Source: Nematostella vectensis (Eukaryota; Cnidaria; Anthozoa; Actiniaria; Edwardsiidae). Taken from it: a stretch of 64,000 bases of DNA. The stretch covers positions 3,424,699-3,488,698 of the forward strand of contig NC_064041.1 of the NCBI RefSeq assembly GCF_932526225.1, read 5' to 3'. This document shows positions 1 to 10,347 of the stretch, piece after piece. Every line of letters starts with the position of its first letter. Position 1 is the stretch's first letter. Under the pieces are notes generated by a model. That model was not told the origin of the DNA. It made no database searches and worked only from the letters and a program-made list of their open reading frames with translations. Both the position numbers and the translations under genes were made by a program.

Positions 1-976
1 GCTCTCGTACGGTCCATAGGATGTACCCGTCCTTGCATCGGCGTTCCTGTACTCCCCTTGTCTTCCATCTCTTCTCTGATAAGTAAATTTCTCATCTCTA
101 CGTGAGTCATTACTATTGCCGTACCGTTGCTCGTCTCTTCTGTCTGTAGCATGATGCTCTTCTGGGTATGACTTTCGTCCATCCATTCTTCCATCTCTCT
201 TATCGTCCCTTCTTTGTTGACCCTCATCTCCTGTGCGACTAGCATTGATGTAGGAGATATTCTCATGGATCATTGCATCTTCTCTATCATCTCTTCCATA
301 ACGATTCCCTTCTTGTGGGTAATCCATGAAGTTGGAGTCCCAAGCTAATATATGCTCTTCCTTGATACCTTGGTCATCGTTCCTTCTCTTGTCGATAGAA
401 GGTCTATCATTTCCAATGTCAGATTGACCTGCGTTATCCCTAGAGTATGAGTTTCCATCTTTATTTCTGCTACTATCCCTTGGCCTATGCTCTCCATAGG
501 AAGCACTGTGACCGGTATGATAAGAGGAGCCAACCGCTTCTTTCACTTTAGAAACCCGATACTTTTCATTATCAACCTCCTTCTTCTCTCTACTTATCTC
601 GTCTCTTTCTCGATCATTTTCCTCTTTAAGTTTTTGTCTCTCGTATTTTATGTCCTCCTCAATTTTCTTCCTCTGTGATTCCACATTGAGTCGTAGATTC
701 TCCTTCTCCTGTTCATAGTCTTGGTCAAGTTTTCGTTTGTGCTCATTCATAATTTTTTCAAACTCCTCTCGCAGATGCCCGCTAAGTCCATCCTTTCCTT
801 TCACTCTCAGGTCTTCTTCCATTTTCTTGAATTCCAACGTGCTCTTGTTGCGATCATCCAGCTCGACCCTCGCGTTTTCCAACTCACTCTTCAGCTCTTC
901 GGTCTCTTTTCTCTTTACCATCTCGATGTTAGTGACATTCAGCTTCTCCTGGTCTAGGAGTCTCTCCACCTCAGAT
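1..976 (-). CDS. Coiled-coil gene exon 5, truncated by window edge
   Basis: Residues 477-802, entered in phase 2 after acceptor tttccag. The frame is open for all 325 codons to base 1. The first half is coiled coil (VERLLDQEKLNVTNIEMVKR), up to about KVKEAVG near 530. After that comes a hydrophilic tail rich in Arg, Asp, Gly, Tyr and His, with recurring RRDxxR, RYG and YxxRD units. Such a tail could be disordered and RNA- or microtubule-binding, but that is a guess. Confidence 0.7.
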
Positions 977-3900
977 CTGGAAACAAAATACACCCTGAAT
1001 GATCTCACGGGTATTTCCTCAGACATTAATGCTAGAGGTAACACATTTATAGTTATTTTTCCGTAAAAGGTGACGCTTTTAAATTTGGAAAGCCATTGAA
1101 ATTGGCGTGAATGTCAAGTTTAATATAAAAAGACGCTTTGTTTACGAATACATTAGACAATTAAAAAAGGCCACCAGTTAATGTATATATTTCAAGATCG
1201 TATCTTATTACACCACCGCTAAGTATAAGACTACTAGCATTTATAATGATAGGGAAATATTTCGTGAAATATATAATACATGTTCGGTATATAAATGGCG
1301 GGAAACGAACTCATAAGTCTTGTGATATCATGCGTACTTTTATGTAAGGATTTGCCATAATCCATTCAAAGCAAATAACCAGGCTTATCATATCATTCAA
1401 CTAATCCTTATACAGTTTTATAAGAAACAGACTTGCTATTGTGTGGATTGAGTTTAAAAGTTTCTTTATCCTTTAAGTTTAAAATATTTTAAAAACAATA
1501 AACGCTGCAACAGTTGTTTTTTTATTCTATGAATATTTAATTATTAATGAAACACAAAATATTAACACATCATTTTAATATATTCAATCTGGCACTTTTC
1601 TTCTGTGACTAATAGTTTTACCTGTACTCCGTCTCTTTATTCAGGCGTTCCTGAAGGACCTGTACTTGGCCCTTCCACTCCTCCTTCTCCCTTGTCAGGG
1701 TCTGAAACTCAGATGTGAGTTTTTGCATGCGTATCTCGATTTCTTCCAACTCAACCCTATGTTTCTTCTCTATTTCTGACCTAAAGAAAATGAAAATAAA
1801 AATGGATAAAAAAGACGAAAATAAAATTGCCTATAGACAGGAGCACTGGTTAAGTATTTTCACCAATCAAAATCCGCGCGTATTATTTGTCACAGCATAC
1901 CTATCTTGTCTTGTAAATTAAACATAGATATACTCCATTGTTAAAGTCCGTAGATTCCACTGCGTGGCAACGCTTTGTTTGTTTTGAAAATTACAAAATT
2001 TTATCATTTTTTTACATCATTTTTTAACTTTCCCTATATTATTTAATACTATAAAAAAACATCAGCCAATTTTAGGATGTAGGATGGTTTAAAATTCACC
2101 CTGTTTTAAGCGGATTTCAATCACTACTGAGCACATCTTGTACTAATCACTAGCAAAAATCAAGCCATCAAAATATCGTATATCGTATTTTAATGCAATG
2201 TTTACCTCTCCCTCGTGTGTTTCTCCTCCATGTCAGAGATCGTCCTCTTCGCGTGATACTTGCTGTCAGATAACTCCGCCCTCATCTTCGCCTGGAACTC
2301 CTCCTCAACTCGCCCCCTGATTTCCACCCTCTCCTTCACTAGACGCTCGTCCCAGTCCTTCTGATCCTTTTCGTACTGACTACGGATGCTCTTAATCTGT
2401 TCCTTATAGTACGCTTCAAGCTCAGCTCGCTCGTCGTTGAATGTTCGGGTAAGCTTCGCAATCTCCTCGGCAAAGCATTTCTGCATCTCGGCCTTCTCGT
2501 GTGCCAGTTCGTGTTCTAGTTCGCCTCTCTCTACTCGGGCCTGTTCCTCCACTTCAAACTGTCGTCGTCTGTGAGCCTGTGAGTCACAATAATTTTTTTT
2601 AGATTCGCTCTCTGGTGTTCTGACCTAAGGCAGGCTCAGTCCCTTTAGCCTCTATTCTTTTCTGGCGTCTTTCTTGGCCGTCATGTAAGACGTAAGAGAT
2701 TAAAGCAATTACAACGGCGAAGGTAGGAAAAAAAGACCCAATAAATGCCTTCATGCTAAGCGCTAAAAAAGTATAAAGTAGCCCAGAACCATTTTTTGAC
2801 ATAGCGAACGGATAGTTTTGTTTTCAGTGCACAAGTTTCCGTCCCCGCTAGACCGTGAAACTTGGAGTTTACACGTTGCGGCTAAAAAAATGTCAGACAG
2901 AATCCATTCCAGATTGGATTTCTTGTAAGTCCCTAATAATGTTACAGTTAATTTGCCACACAGTAATAACGCAAATCCAAGAACCGCTTGAAAGCTCCTA
3001 TACTAGATGTTAAAAGAAATGAAACGGAATTTATATTGGAATGGATGATTAGTTACGGTCCTTTTCGCGGAAATAGTAGAAATGGTTAATAAAGTTGTGT
3101 CGATATGAAAGATTCATTCATCATTAATTCATTTTCAAATCATGAAAAGCAAATAGCTTTATCATAGCTTTCTTCACATAGTATTTTTGTGTCATGAAGA
3201 AGAATGAAAATAAAGAATATAGTAAGACTTTGAAGAAATGCATTCCAAAGAAATGCACCACGGCTAGGCTGAATGTGACCCTTTAAGTACCTGCACATAG
3301 TCCGCCATCTTGTGTTTGTAGTAGTGTTCTAACGTGGAACGTTCCCGATCAAAGATTCGAAGAAGCTCTTCCTTAAGGATCTCTTCGTCTTCCTCGGCCA
3401 TGTCGAACTCTAGTTCATGTTGGCTGTGCTGCCAGGCCTTGTTGCTGTCTAGCGCCTCAAAACTCACGCTTTTTATCATCTTGGTCTGGTAAAATACAAT
3501 AATTAGTAAAATTCCCCACAAAAGTCTGGTTAAAATTCCCACAAGTAAAAGATGTCGTAGCTCATTGGTACCACAGCTGGCATCTGCTTTTTGTTGTGCC
3601 TTAGATTTGGAGTTATATTTTATGTAACTTTCCGTTTGATATGTAGCCATAAATGGCTTCCCAACCAAATCCCTGTTATCCAATTCAGTTGCAAAGTTAC
3701 ACTTGTATCAACTCTACCCAAGATCAACATCTCATCAGCTATCTAATAGAATCAAAAAGCCCAAACTGTCGCGATCTCGTACCAGAACAATGAATACAAT
3801 ACACCAAAAACTGGAAATCGACTCTGCCAAATTTTCGTCTTTAATAAGACTTCTTCAGGGCAGACTTCAGGGCAGAGTCTGCCCTGAAGAAGTCTTATTA

Positions 3901-4896
3901 AAGACGAAAATTTGGCAGAGTCGATCATCAGCTATCTAAATATCAAGTCTTTCCGAACCAAAGAAATACCCGAGTATCTTGGAGGTCTATCGTCGCGATC
4001 CTTTATGCAGAAAATTCCTCCCACAAAAATAAAAAAAAAATGCAAAAACACCCTTAGAAACAATATCTTTACTGCATTCTTTCGTCAACTAACATCCATA
4101 TTAACCCTAACCCTAACCTTCTCGAATATTTCTGCACATTGACCTTACCCCGTAATATCCCCGACTTTTCACCGAAAAACACCCGACATACCTCCGAGTA
4201 GCCTTCCGAGCCGCTATCCTGACTGAGAAGATCCTGGTTGGAATCGGCATAACCGCTGTCCTTAATGCTTCCGTGCACCGACTCAGTGCTCTCTCGGTGG
4301 CCTCGGTTATTGGACGAGACGGTTTCGAGCGCCCTCTCCACCACGACACCGCCTCTATTCTCAGAACTTTGTGCAGACTTCCGAGAACTTGACGACGAAA
4401 CTCCATCTCTTCTGGTCTGCGTTGAGCCATTATTGTATCCATCCTCCTGCTCTAAAGGAAGATTCTCTTCTGAAATTATCATCATGCCTTCATCCGGGAT
4501 ACTTGTCACGGACTCGTAGATTATAGACGACTGCGCAGGCGCCTTGTTTGAATCCGCATTCCTGCCTGATTGTCTTGAGCTTCTGCCGCGAACATTTCCC
4601 ACAGATTGCTGTGAGGTTTTCTCGGTTTTGTACCTTTTTCCTGAGTGTGGACTTGAAGTATACACCGACTCAGTGTAGCCACGAATGGTCTCCTCGACAA
4701 CCTCTCTGTTATCTTGACCCGAGCTAACCTCCATTGAACTTTGACTAGTTACTAGGCTTCTCTCGGAAGACTTGGACGAGGATTTTCGCGCCTGCGCACT
4801 TGATGCCTGTCTTATGGGGATTGAAGAGGCCTGGCTGCGAGATTTCCTTGAACTCATTTTGATTCGGATGTTTTTCAAGAACGACTCAAGTGGCAT
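1..4896 (-). CDS. Unidentified coiled-coil protein, 5' part of gene (5 coding exons)
   Basis: I assembled five exons on the minus strand: 4192-4896, 3291-3485, 2206-2576, 1622-1780 and 1-976. Their phases join (0, 0, 2, 2) to give 802 codons, and the frame is still open at base 1. Residues 1-235 are rich in Ser and Arg and look disordered. Residues 236 to about 610 are a highly charged coiled coil (for example ERAELEAYYKEQIKSIRSQY). The rest is an Arg/Asp/Gly/Tyr-rich tail with repeated RRDGR and RRDE motifs. The start exon has a splice acceptor (tttttacag) just before 4904 and an in-frame TGA at 4900-4902, so a non-coding first exon lies upstream. ATG 4896 is the first in frame; ATG 4857 has a better context (aaaATGA). 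The coiled coil resembles ninein, trichohyalin or rootletin proteins in style only, and I do not recognise the family. It lies on the same strand as ninein, about 5.2 kb downstream of it. Confidence 0.75.
1622..1780 (-). CDS. Coiled-coil gene exon 4
   Basis: Residues 424-477, phase 2 in and out, acceptor cttttag, donor gtaaaa. The coiled coil continues (SEIEKKHRVELEEIEIRMQK). It has no stop-delimited ORF of its own because the same frame is closed only in the introns. Confidence 0.7.
2206..2576 (-). CDS. Coiled-coil gene exon 3
   Basis: Residues 301-424, phase 0 in and 2 out, acceptor gactcacag, donor gtaaac. It begins AHRRRQFEVEEQARVERG and is continuous charged coiled coil ending MEEKHTRER. 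Confidence 0.8.
2599..2802 (-). other. Small ORF with one membrane segment, in coiled-coil gene intron
   Basis: 67 codons, MSKNGSGLLYTFLALSMKAF then a hydrophobic run and a basic tail. It lies between exons 2 and 3 on the same strand. It is probably a chance ORF; no family is recognised. Confidence 0.12.
3291..3485 (-). CDS. Coiled-coil gene exon 2
   Basis: Residues 236-300, phase 0 in and out, acceptor attttaccag, donor gtactt. It begins TKMIKSVSFEALDSNK and runs into an acidic stretch and the first coiled-coil heptads (RERSTLEHYYKHKMADYVQ). Confidence 0.75.
3823..3919. repeat. Palindrome of two inverted hammerhead-like repeat copies
   Basis: Arms of about 42 bp: TCTGCC...GGCAGA on minus (3823-3864) and again on plus (3878-3919). 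Each holds CTGAAGA, a short stem, then GAAA. The flanking 3735-3822 segment is part of the same dispersed repeat found in the opposite direction at 32806-32930. Confidence 0.85.
4100..4119 (+). repeat. Short interstitial telomere-type repeat
   Basis: TTAACCCTAACCCTAACC gives almost three CCCTAA units, in the coiled-coil gene intron just after the exon 1 donor. It could be chance or a scar of repair. Confidence 0.4.
4192..4896 (-). CDS. Coiled-coil gene exon 1 (coding part)
   Basis: Residues 1-235, ending phase 0 at GAG|gtatgt. This is Ser/Arg-rich low complexity ([23 protein letters not shown]). Near its end are two DSG motifs, DSGYADS and DSGSEGYS. The exon probably extends to 4904, where a good acceptor ends. 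The alternative start is ATG 4857. Confidence 0.75.
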
Positions 4897-5269
4897 ATGT
4901 CATCTGTAAAAACGATATCATTCCATTTTTATGGTGCACGATGAAATAAGGCTTACACAAGACTTCATTTATACATTTTCTTCAAGAGACAATAATAAAA
5001 TGGGCAAAAGTGTTTCTAGCATTCTATGAATCAGTCCACCAAATGAATTTCAGAGTTTTCTCTGTCAATAAAGTACATGATGTAAGATATACAAATGATG
5101 TAAAAATATCCACCCGAGTACAGGAGCACAGGAGATGGCAATTACCTGTTTAATTAGACTCTGTAATTGCTTCTGAACAACCAAGCAAAATGCCTTCTTT
5201 GGCAAAGTTGTACTAATGCCAAAACGAGGAATAAATTTGGATGAATTTTTTTTTACTAAAATAATCATA

Positions 5270-6690
5270 ATGCCCGCCGATATTAAACATTGAGTAGTTT
5301 ATCTTAGTGCCGCCTATATTAGACATTGAGTAGTTTATCTTAGTGCCCGCCTTTATTAGACATTGAGTAGTTTATCTTAGTGCCGCCGATATTAGACATT
5401 GAGTAGTTTATCTTAGTGCCGCCGATATTAAACATTGAGTAGTTTTTCTTAGTGCCGCCTATATTAGACATTGAGTAGTTTTTCTTAGTGCCGCCGATAT
5501 TAGACATTGAGTAGTTTTTCTTAGTGCCCGCCTATATTAGCCATTGAGTAGTTTTTCTTAGTGCCCGCCTATATTAGACATTGAGTAGTTTTTCTTAGTG
5601 CCGCCGATATTAGACATTGAGTAGTTTATCTTAATGCCCGCCGATATTAGACATTGAGTAGTTTATCTTAGTGCCCGCCTATATTAGACATTGAGTAGTT
5701 TATCTTAGTGCCCGCCTATATTAGACATTGAGTAGTTTATCTTAGTGCCCGCCTATATTAGACATTGAGTAGTTTATCTTAGTGCCGCCTATATTAGACA
5801 TTGAGTAGTTTATCTTAGTGCCCGCCGATATTAGACATTGAGTAGTTTATCTTAGTGCCCGCCTATATTAGACATTGAGTAGTTTATCTTAGTGCCCGCC
5901 GATATTAGACATTGAGTAGTTTATCTTAGTGCCGCCGATATTAGACATTGAGTAGTTTATCTTAGTGCCGCCGATATTAGACATTGAGTAGTTTATCTTA
6001 GTGCCGCCTATATTAGACATTGAGTAGTTTATCTTAGTGCCGCCTATATTAGACATTGAGTAGTTTTTCTTAGTGCCCGCCTATATTAGACATTGAGTAG
6101 TTTATCTTAGTGCCGCCGATATTAGACATTGAGTAGTTTATCTTAATGCCCGCCGATATTAGACATTGAGTAGTTTATCTTAGTGCCCGCCTATATTAGA
6201 CATTGAGTAGTTTATCTTAGTGCCCGCCTATATTAGACATTGAGTAGTTTATCTTAGTGCCCGCCTATATTAGACATTGAGTAGTTTATCTTAGTGCCGC
6301 CTATATTAGACATTGAGTAGTTTATCTTAGTGCCCGCCGATATTAGACATTGAGTAGTTTATCTTAGTGCCCGCCGATATTAAACATTGAGTAGTTTATC
6401 TTAGTGCCCGCCGATATTAGACATTGAGTAGTTTATCTTAGTGCCGCCGATATTAGACATTGAGTAGTTTATCTTAGTGCCGCCGATAGTAGACATTGAG
6501 TAGTTTATCTTAGTGCCCGCCTATATTAGACATTGAGTAGTTTATCTTAGTGCCCGCCTATATTAGACATTGAATAGTTTATCTTAGTGCCCGCCGATAT
6601 TAGACATTGAATAGTTTATCTTAGTGCCCGCCGATATTAGACATTGAATAGTTTATCTTAGTGCCCGCCTATATTATACATGTTCAGTAG
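5270..6690. repeat. Minisatellite, 36-37 bp unit, about 38 copies
   Basis: The unit contains CATTGAGTAGTTTATCTTAG followed by TGCC(C)GCC(T/G)ATATTAGA. Variants differ by GCCG/GCCCG, TTTATC/TTTTTC and TATA/GATA. It lies upstream of the coiled-coil gene, possibly in its first intron. A block marked by the variant TTAATGCCCGCCG recurs at 5631 and 6143, giving a higher-order period of about 512 bp. Confidence 0.97.
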
Positions 6691-6772
6691 TTTATTTTAA
6701 TTGTTTATATACATAGGTATGTCTATAGACACCTGGAATAACCTGTCTGGGATGTGTTACTTACAACTCTAA

Positions 6773-6913
6773 GGCTAAGTTCAAACGTCGTATTCTCCAC
6801 GAGGCGTATTAAATGCAAATGCATGCAAATGAAGATAAAGCAATCGATTTAATTCATTTACATGTATTTGCATTGAATACCGTTCATGGATAATACGACG
6901 TTTGAACTTAGCC
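6773..6913. mobile_element. Harbinger-like MITE (141 bp)
   Basis: 22-bp perfect terminal inverted repeats start GGCTAAGTTCAAACGTCG. They are flanked by TAA on both sides (6770-6772 and 6914-6916). Short size, no ORF and a 3-bp TAA target duplication fit non-autonomous PIF/Harbinger elements. Confidence 0.8.
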
Positions 6914-6916
6914 TAA

Positions 6917-8990
6917 CGGGCCGGTTTGAAATTCCACATTGCCCGCTAGACATAGGCACCAAGAACTCATATAAATACAGTGCAAGCCTCGGTTTTCAGG
7001 CAAACAGTTCACAAATACTATGAAGAATTCACAAGCTTTTGTATTGTATTTAAGCGTCCTCCGTCTTTCCATCGGCATAATGGACTTTTTACCAGCAATT
7101 CGTCTACTAACTTAGGCTTTCTGCAAACTATTAATTATATAAAAACTGAAATCATTATTATTTGATGGCTTATAAAGCACCCATAACCATAAAAAACCAC
7201 TGATTGGCACCTGCTAGATTAGTTAGCTTGGTTAATGCGTGGGTTTGATTTAGCACACAATTGGTTTGTGAAGTTTGGTTGGTTTTATATCAAATGTACT
7301 CTGCGATTTGAAATTCCCGGTTTTGGAACTAGTCAAAAGTAAGACTATTGGACATCTGCTAGAAGTTGTATCAAACGTATCGAGTTAACAAAACCTATAA
7401 CGGCTAAAACGTTGGCTGATTATGTTTCTCGTATAGGAAAACAAGAATGATTGCTTTTGAATGATCTATTGTGCAACCACTTGCAAGGAGTTTTCACAAA
7501 GCCTCGCGCAGTGTTTTTGGTAAAATTCCTTCGTTTGATAGAGGTTTATTCTAGGCCGAAACCATGCCAATGTCAAGAAGACTCAAATGTTCAATTGAGG
7601 TAAAGTAAATCCCACATTCGGAAATGTCAAAAATATCAACTCAACAAACACTTTTTCAAGTAAAACGCAAGGATTTATTAGAATAAGAATAATAAATGGA
7701 CCAATATTGGAATAAGCATGATAATAACTATAATCTCTACGTGAATTTGAGAATAATTGAATTCGTATATTTATAAATTGAGTGGAAAATTTGATGTTTA
7801 ATGTCTTTTTCCAATTTAAATTTTACTGATAAACGCGCTGTCACTATGGAAAGGATATCTGTTGTACAACTTTTATTAGGTTTCTATCTCTCTGCTGTCC
7901 ACAATTTACAAGTTTCAAAAATCCAATATGTTTTTAAGCAGAAGACTAACTAACAATATTGTCGCTAACAACAGTGCAATGGAACCCTTTTTAAATCTCT
8001 GAGATTTTGTATGTTTACATTTTTCCTATTTACACAGATTTAACAGCGTACATCTAAACTCAGTACAATCTCCTACTGCGTAATAAAAAACAGTTTAATG
8101 GGAATTGAATAGGAAACCTTTACATCGCATTTGATTTTCTGTAAGTCTCAAAATTGAATAAAGGATGAAATAGGATTTTCACATCCACAATTGGCAATAG
8201 AAATCTTCATAATAATCAGGTCATTTCTGAATTTTAATAAAAAAATATATACAGTTTTAAAGTAATTTCCTACCTTTCTTTTCTCTGCAGACTTGCTCTA
8301 GCTGGCGAAGGCTTCGTTTCTCAACTGACAGTCCGGATCCGTACTCCGCAGAAGTTCCCCATCAAACATAACATACGGGTACTTTCACATACGGGATAAC
8401 CGCAAATTATTCACCCAGTCTCAATCCGGTTTGGTGGTTTGCATATTTTGGAACTCTCTAAGATTTTCGAAATTTGTGATGAGTATTTAGACTCTCAGCC
8501 CAAAAGAAAGTTCCATTGAAGCAAGTTTCTGCAATTTTTCTCCACTTTACTGTAAAATGTGATACTTTAATGGTCGCGATGGCTATCATGACTAACAGCT
8601 TTAGATGATTCGGGTTCGGCCAGGAACCACTGAAACCACCATTATTGCCAATAGCTTTCCAAGTCATGGTTGGAATACTATATTTAAAGAATTTGATCAA
8701 CTACTCTTGTGTTGCTGTCTATATTCATTTTACATAAATACTTCAAAACATCAAACCACAATTGAAGTCTGATATTTGATTGCCAGACTTATTGTAACCT
8801 CAGTACCTAGTGGTGGAGGTAATGTATGGCAGACACTTGCTATCTTGAAAGACTTTTAGGAGATGAATAACGTTGGCTTCAGGAATATTTTTATTGTATG
8901 CAAAAAAGGAAAGAATATTATGAGTCTTCGTCCTCCATCTCCACAATTCATAACCCAAAGGAATCTCGAGAATAAAGAAAAGATCGACGT
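6917..8990. other. Intergenic stretch, nothing recognised
   Basis: AT-rich DNA between the MITE and the NIN 3' flank. Short ORFs have no recognisable product. A non-coding first exon of the coiled-coil gene may lie somewhere upstream of 4905 but cannot be placed. Confidence 0.5.
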
Positions 8991-8997
8991 ACACTGT

Positions 8998-10143
8998 TTA
9001 TTTATTTCCATCTTACATAATACTCTTGTAATATAATATCTACATCAGTTGTAATGAACATTGGATAAAAAAGTTCTTGCGGGAATTCACATTAAGTCAT
9101 GGTATGACAATGCTAGATAAAGAACATGTTTTACTGAAAACATTTAAGATGTGACAAACAAATCTTAAATTCATTTTACAATAATTCGGCAACGACAATA
9201 TGCTTAAACTTGTTTTTGTTTTTCGTTGAAAATGCTCTTAAGGAAAGGTAAGAGATATTTGGAACTGCTATCATAAATAAGTGGTTACAATTGCAAGTCA
9301 CTCTTGGCGCTCAAATGGATCACGCAGTTTCGTTAGTATGTATAAAAATAGAATATTCTGTAAATTGATATTTCTTATGTTCAAATTCTTACTACAATAT
9401 CTACTAATGTACAATACAAATTTGATTCTTTTAATTCAACGTTCCACAATAAACACTGCGATAAATTTGATAAGAACACGTATGTTTTCGAGAAAAATAT
9501 AAAGAAAACTGTATTTTTTAGTTCCTTGAGAGCTTATTTCGATTTTGAGCATTCTGCGAACAAAGACACAGAATGACATTGGGATTTTCGTAAAATAAGT
9601 CAGCCTACAACCCAAGATGGATCAAGGGAGGTGAAATTATCCCTTGTTATGGCTCTTGTTTATATATCAGTGTTCGCATTGTCTTTATCACACGCGCTGA
9701 TTTATCGTTACAAAGGGAAATGTTGGTTGTTTACGATTTAATCGGGAATTCCGGTACCTCTGGTTATTTTCTAAATGGTACAGGGGTAGTCCACTTTCAC
9801 CGGGGATACCAGAAATTCCGGAAAATCGTGTACCATTTGCAGTTATCCATATAATATTTGACCGAGGCCCCCATCAGCCACTATGCCCCAGGACCACAAA
9901 GTATAATTTCTGGGTACAGAAGCAATTCTGGAATATAGGAACCTTTTTCTTACCATTATCGCACTCCGAAAAACTGGGATCTCATCCCAGATTTTCCGAT
10001 TAAATGGTAAACAAACGCTAGTTCCAAAACCGCAAGGTACTATGGGTATAAATGTCCTTCAGTCAGAGAAAACACCAGTCCACACCCATAGTTACTTTCG
10101 GTCGCAGACCTGTTATAAGCACTTAACGTATTCCTGTCATTAT
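8998..10143 (-). other. Probable NIN 3' UTR and flank
   Basis: No coding exon is seen. A MITE candidate (9722-10021) starts about 120 bp after the stop. Overlapping AATAAA signals occur on the minus strand near 8995-9007 (TTTATTTATT on plus), and ATTAAA variants lie nearer the stop. Which one is used cannot be told. Confidence 0.35.
9722..10021. mobile_element. MITE candidate in NIN 3' flank
   Basis: Imperfect terminal inverted repeats: GTTGTTTACGATTTAATCGG on the left, and CCGATTAAATGGTAAACAAA on the right. There is no ORF. A target duplication is not clear. Confidence 0.5.
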
Positions 10144-10347
10144 CTATGCTATAGCATTAGCGCCGCACAGTTTCGAGATGACTCGTTGTAGTGCTCGCTT
10201 CTGCTCCATGAGTTGCCTGTTGCTCTTTTCGGCTTTCTTCTCGCTCGCCTCGGTCTGCGCTAGCGCCTTCATCAGCTTGGCGTTCTCGATGTATAGTTCT
10301 GTCACCAGTGTGTCTGACCTCAGGCACTTGGTATCCTTCTGCTGAAG
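10144..10347 (-). CDS. NIN: NIN exon 24, C-terminus and stop
   Basis: Residues 1990-2056 and TAG at 10144-10146, acceptor ggttccag. TELYIENAKLMKALAQTEAS through QRVISKLCG corresponds to the conserved C-terminal end of vertebrate ninein isoforms and NINL. Confidence 0.92.
   Translation of the reverse strand, partial: LQQKDTKCLRSDTLVTELYIENAKLMKALAQTEASEKKAEKSNRQLMEQKRALQRVISKLCGANAIA

Noticed and set aside
345-533. 62-codon minus-strand ORF
   Set aside because: Out-of-frame shadow of the coiled-coil exon 5, which is open through the whole segment.
5270-6690. CRISPR array
   Set aside because: Units are directly adjacent with no unique spacers, and the DNA is a eukaryotic gene region.
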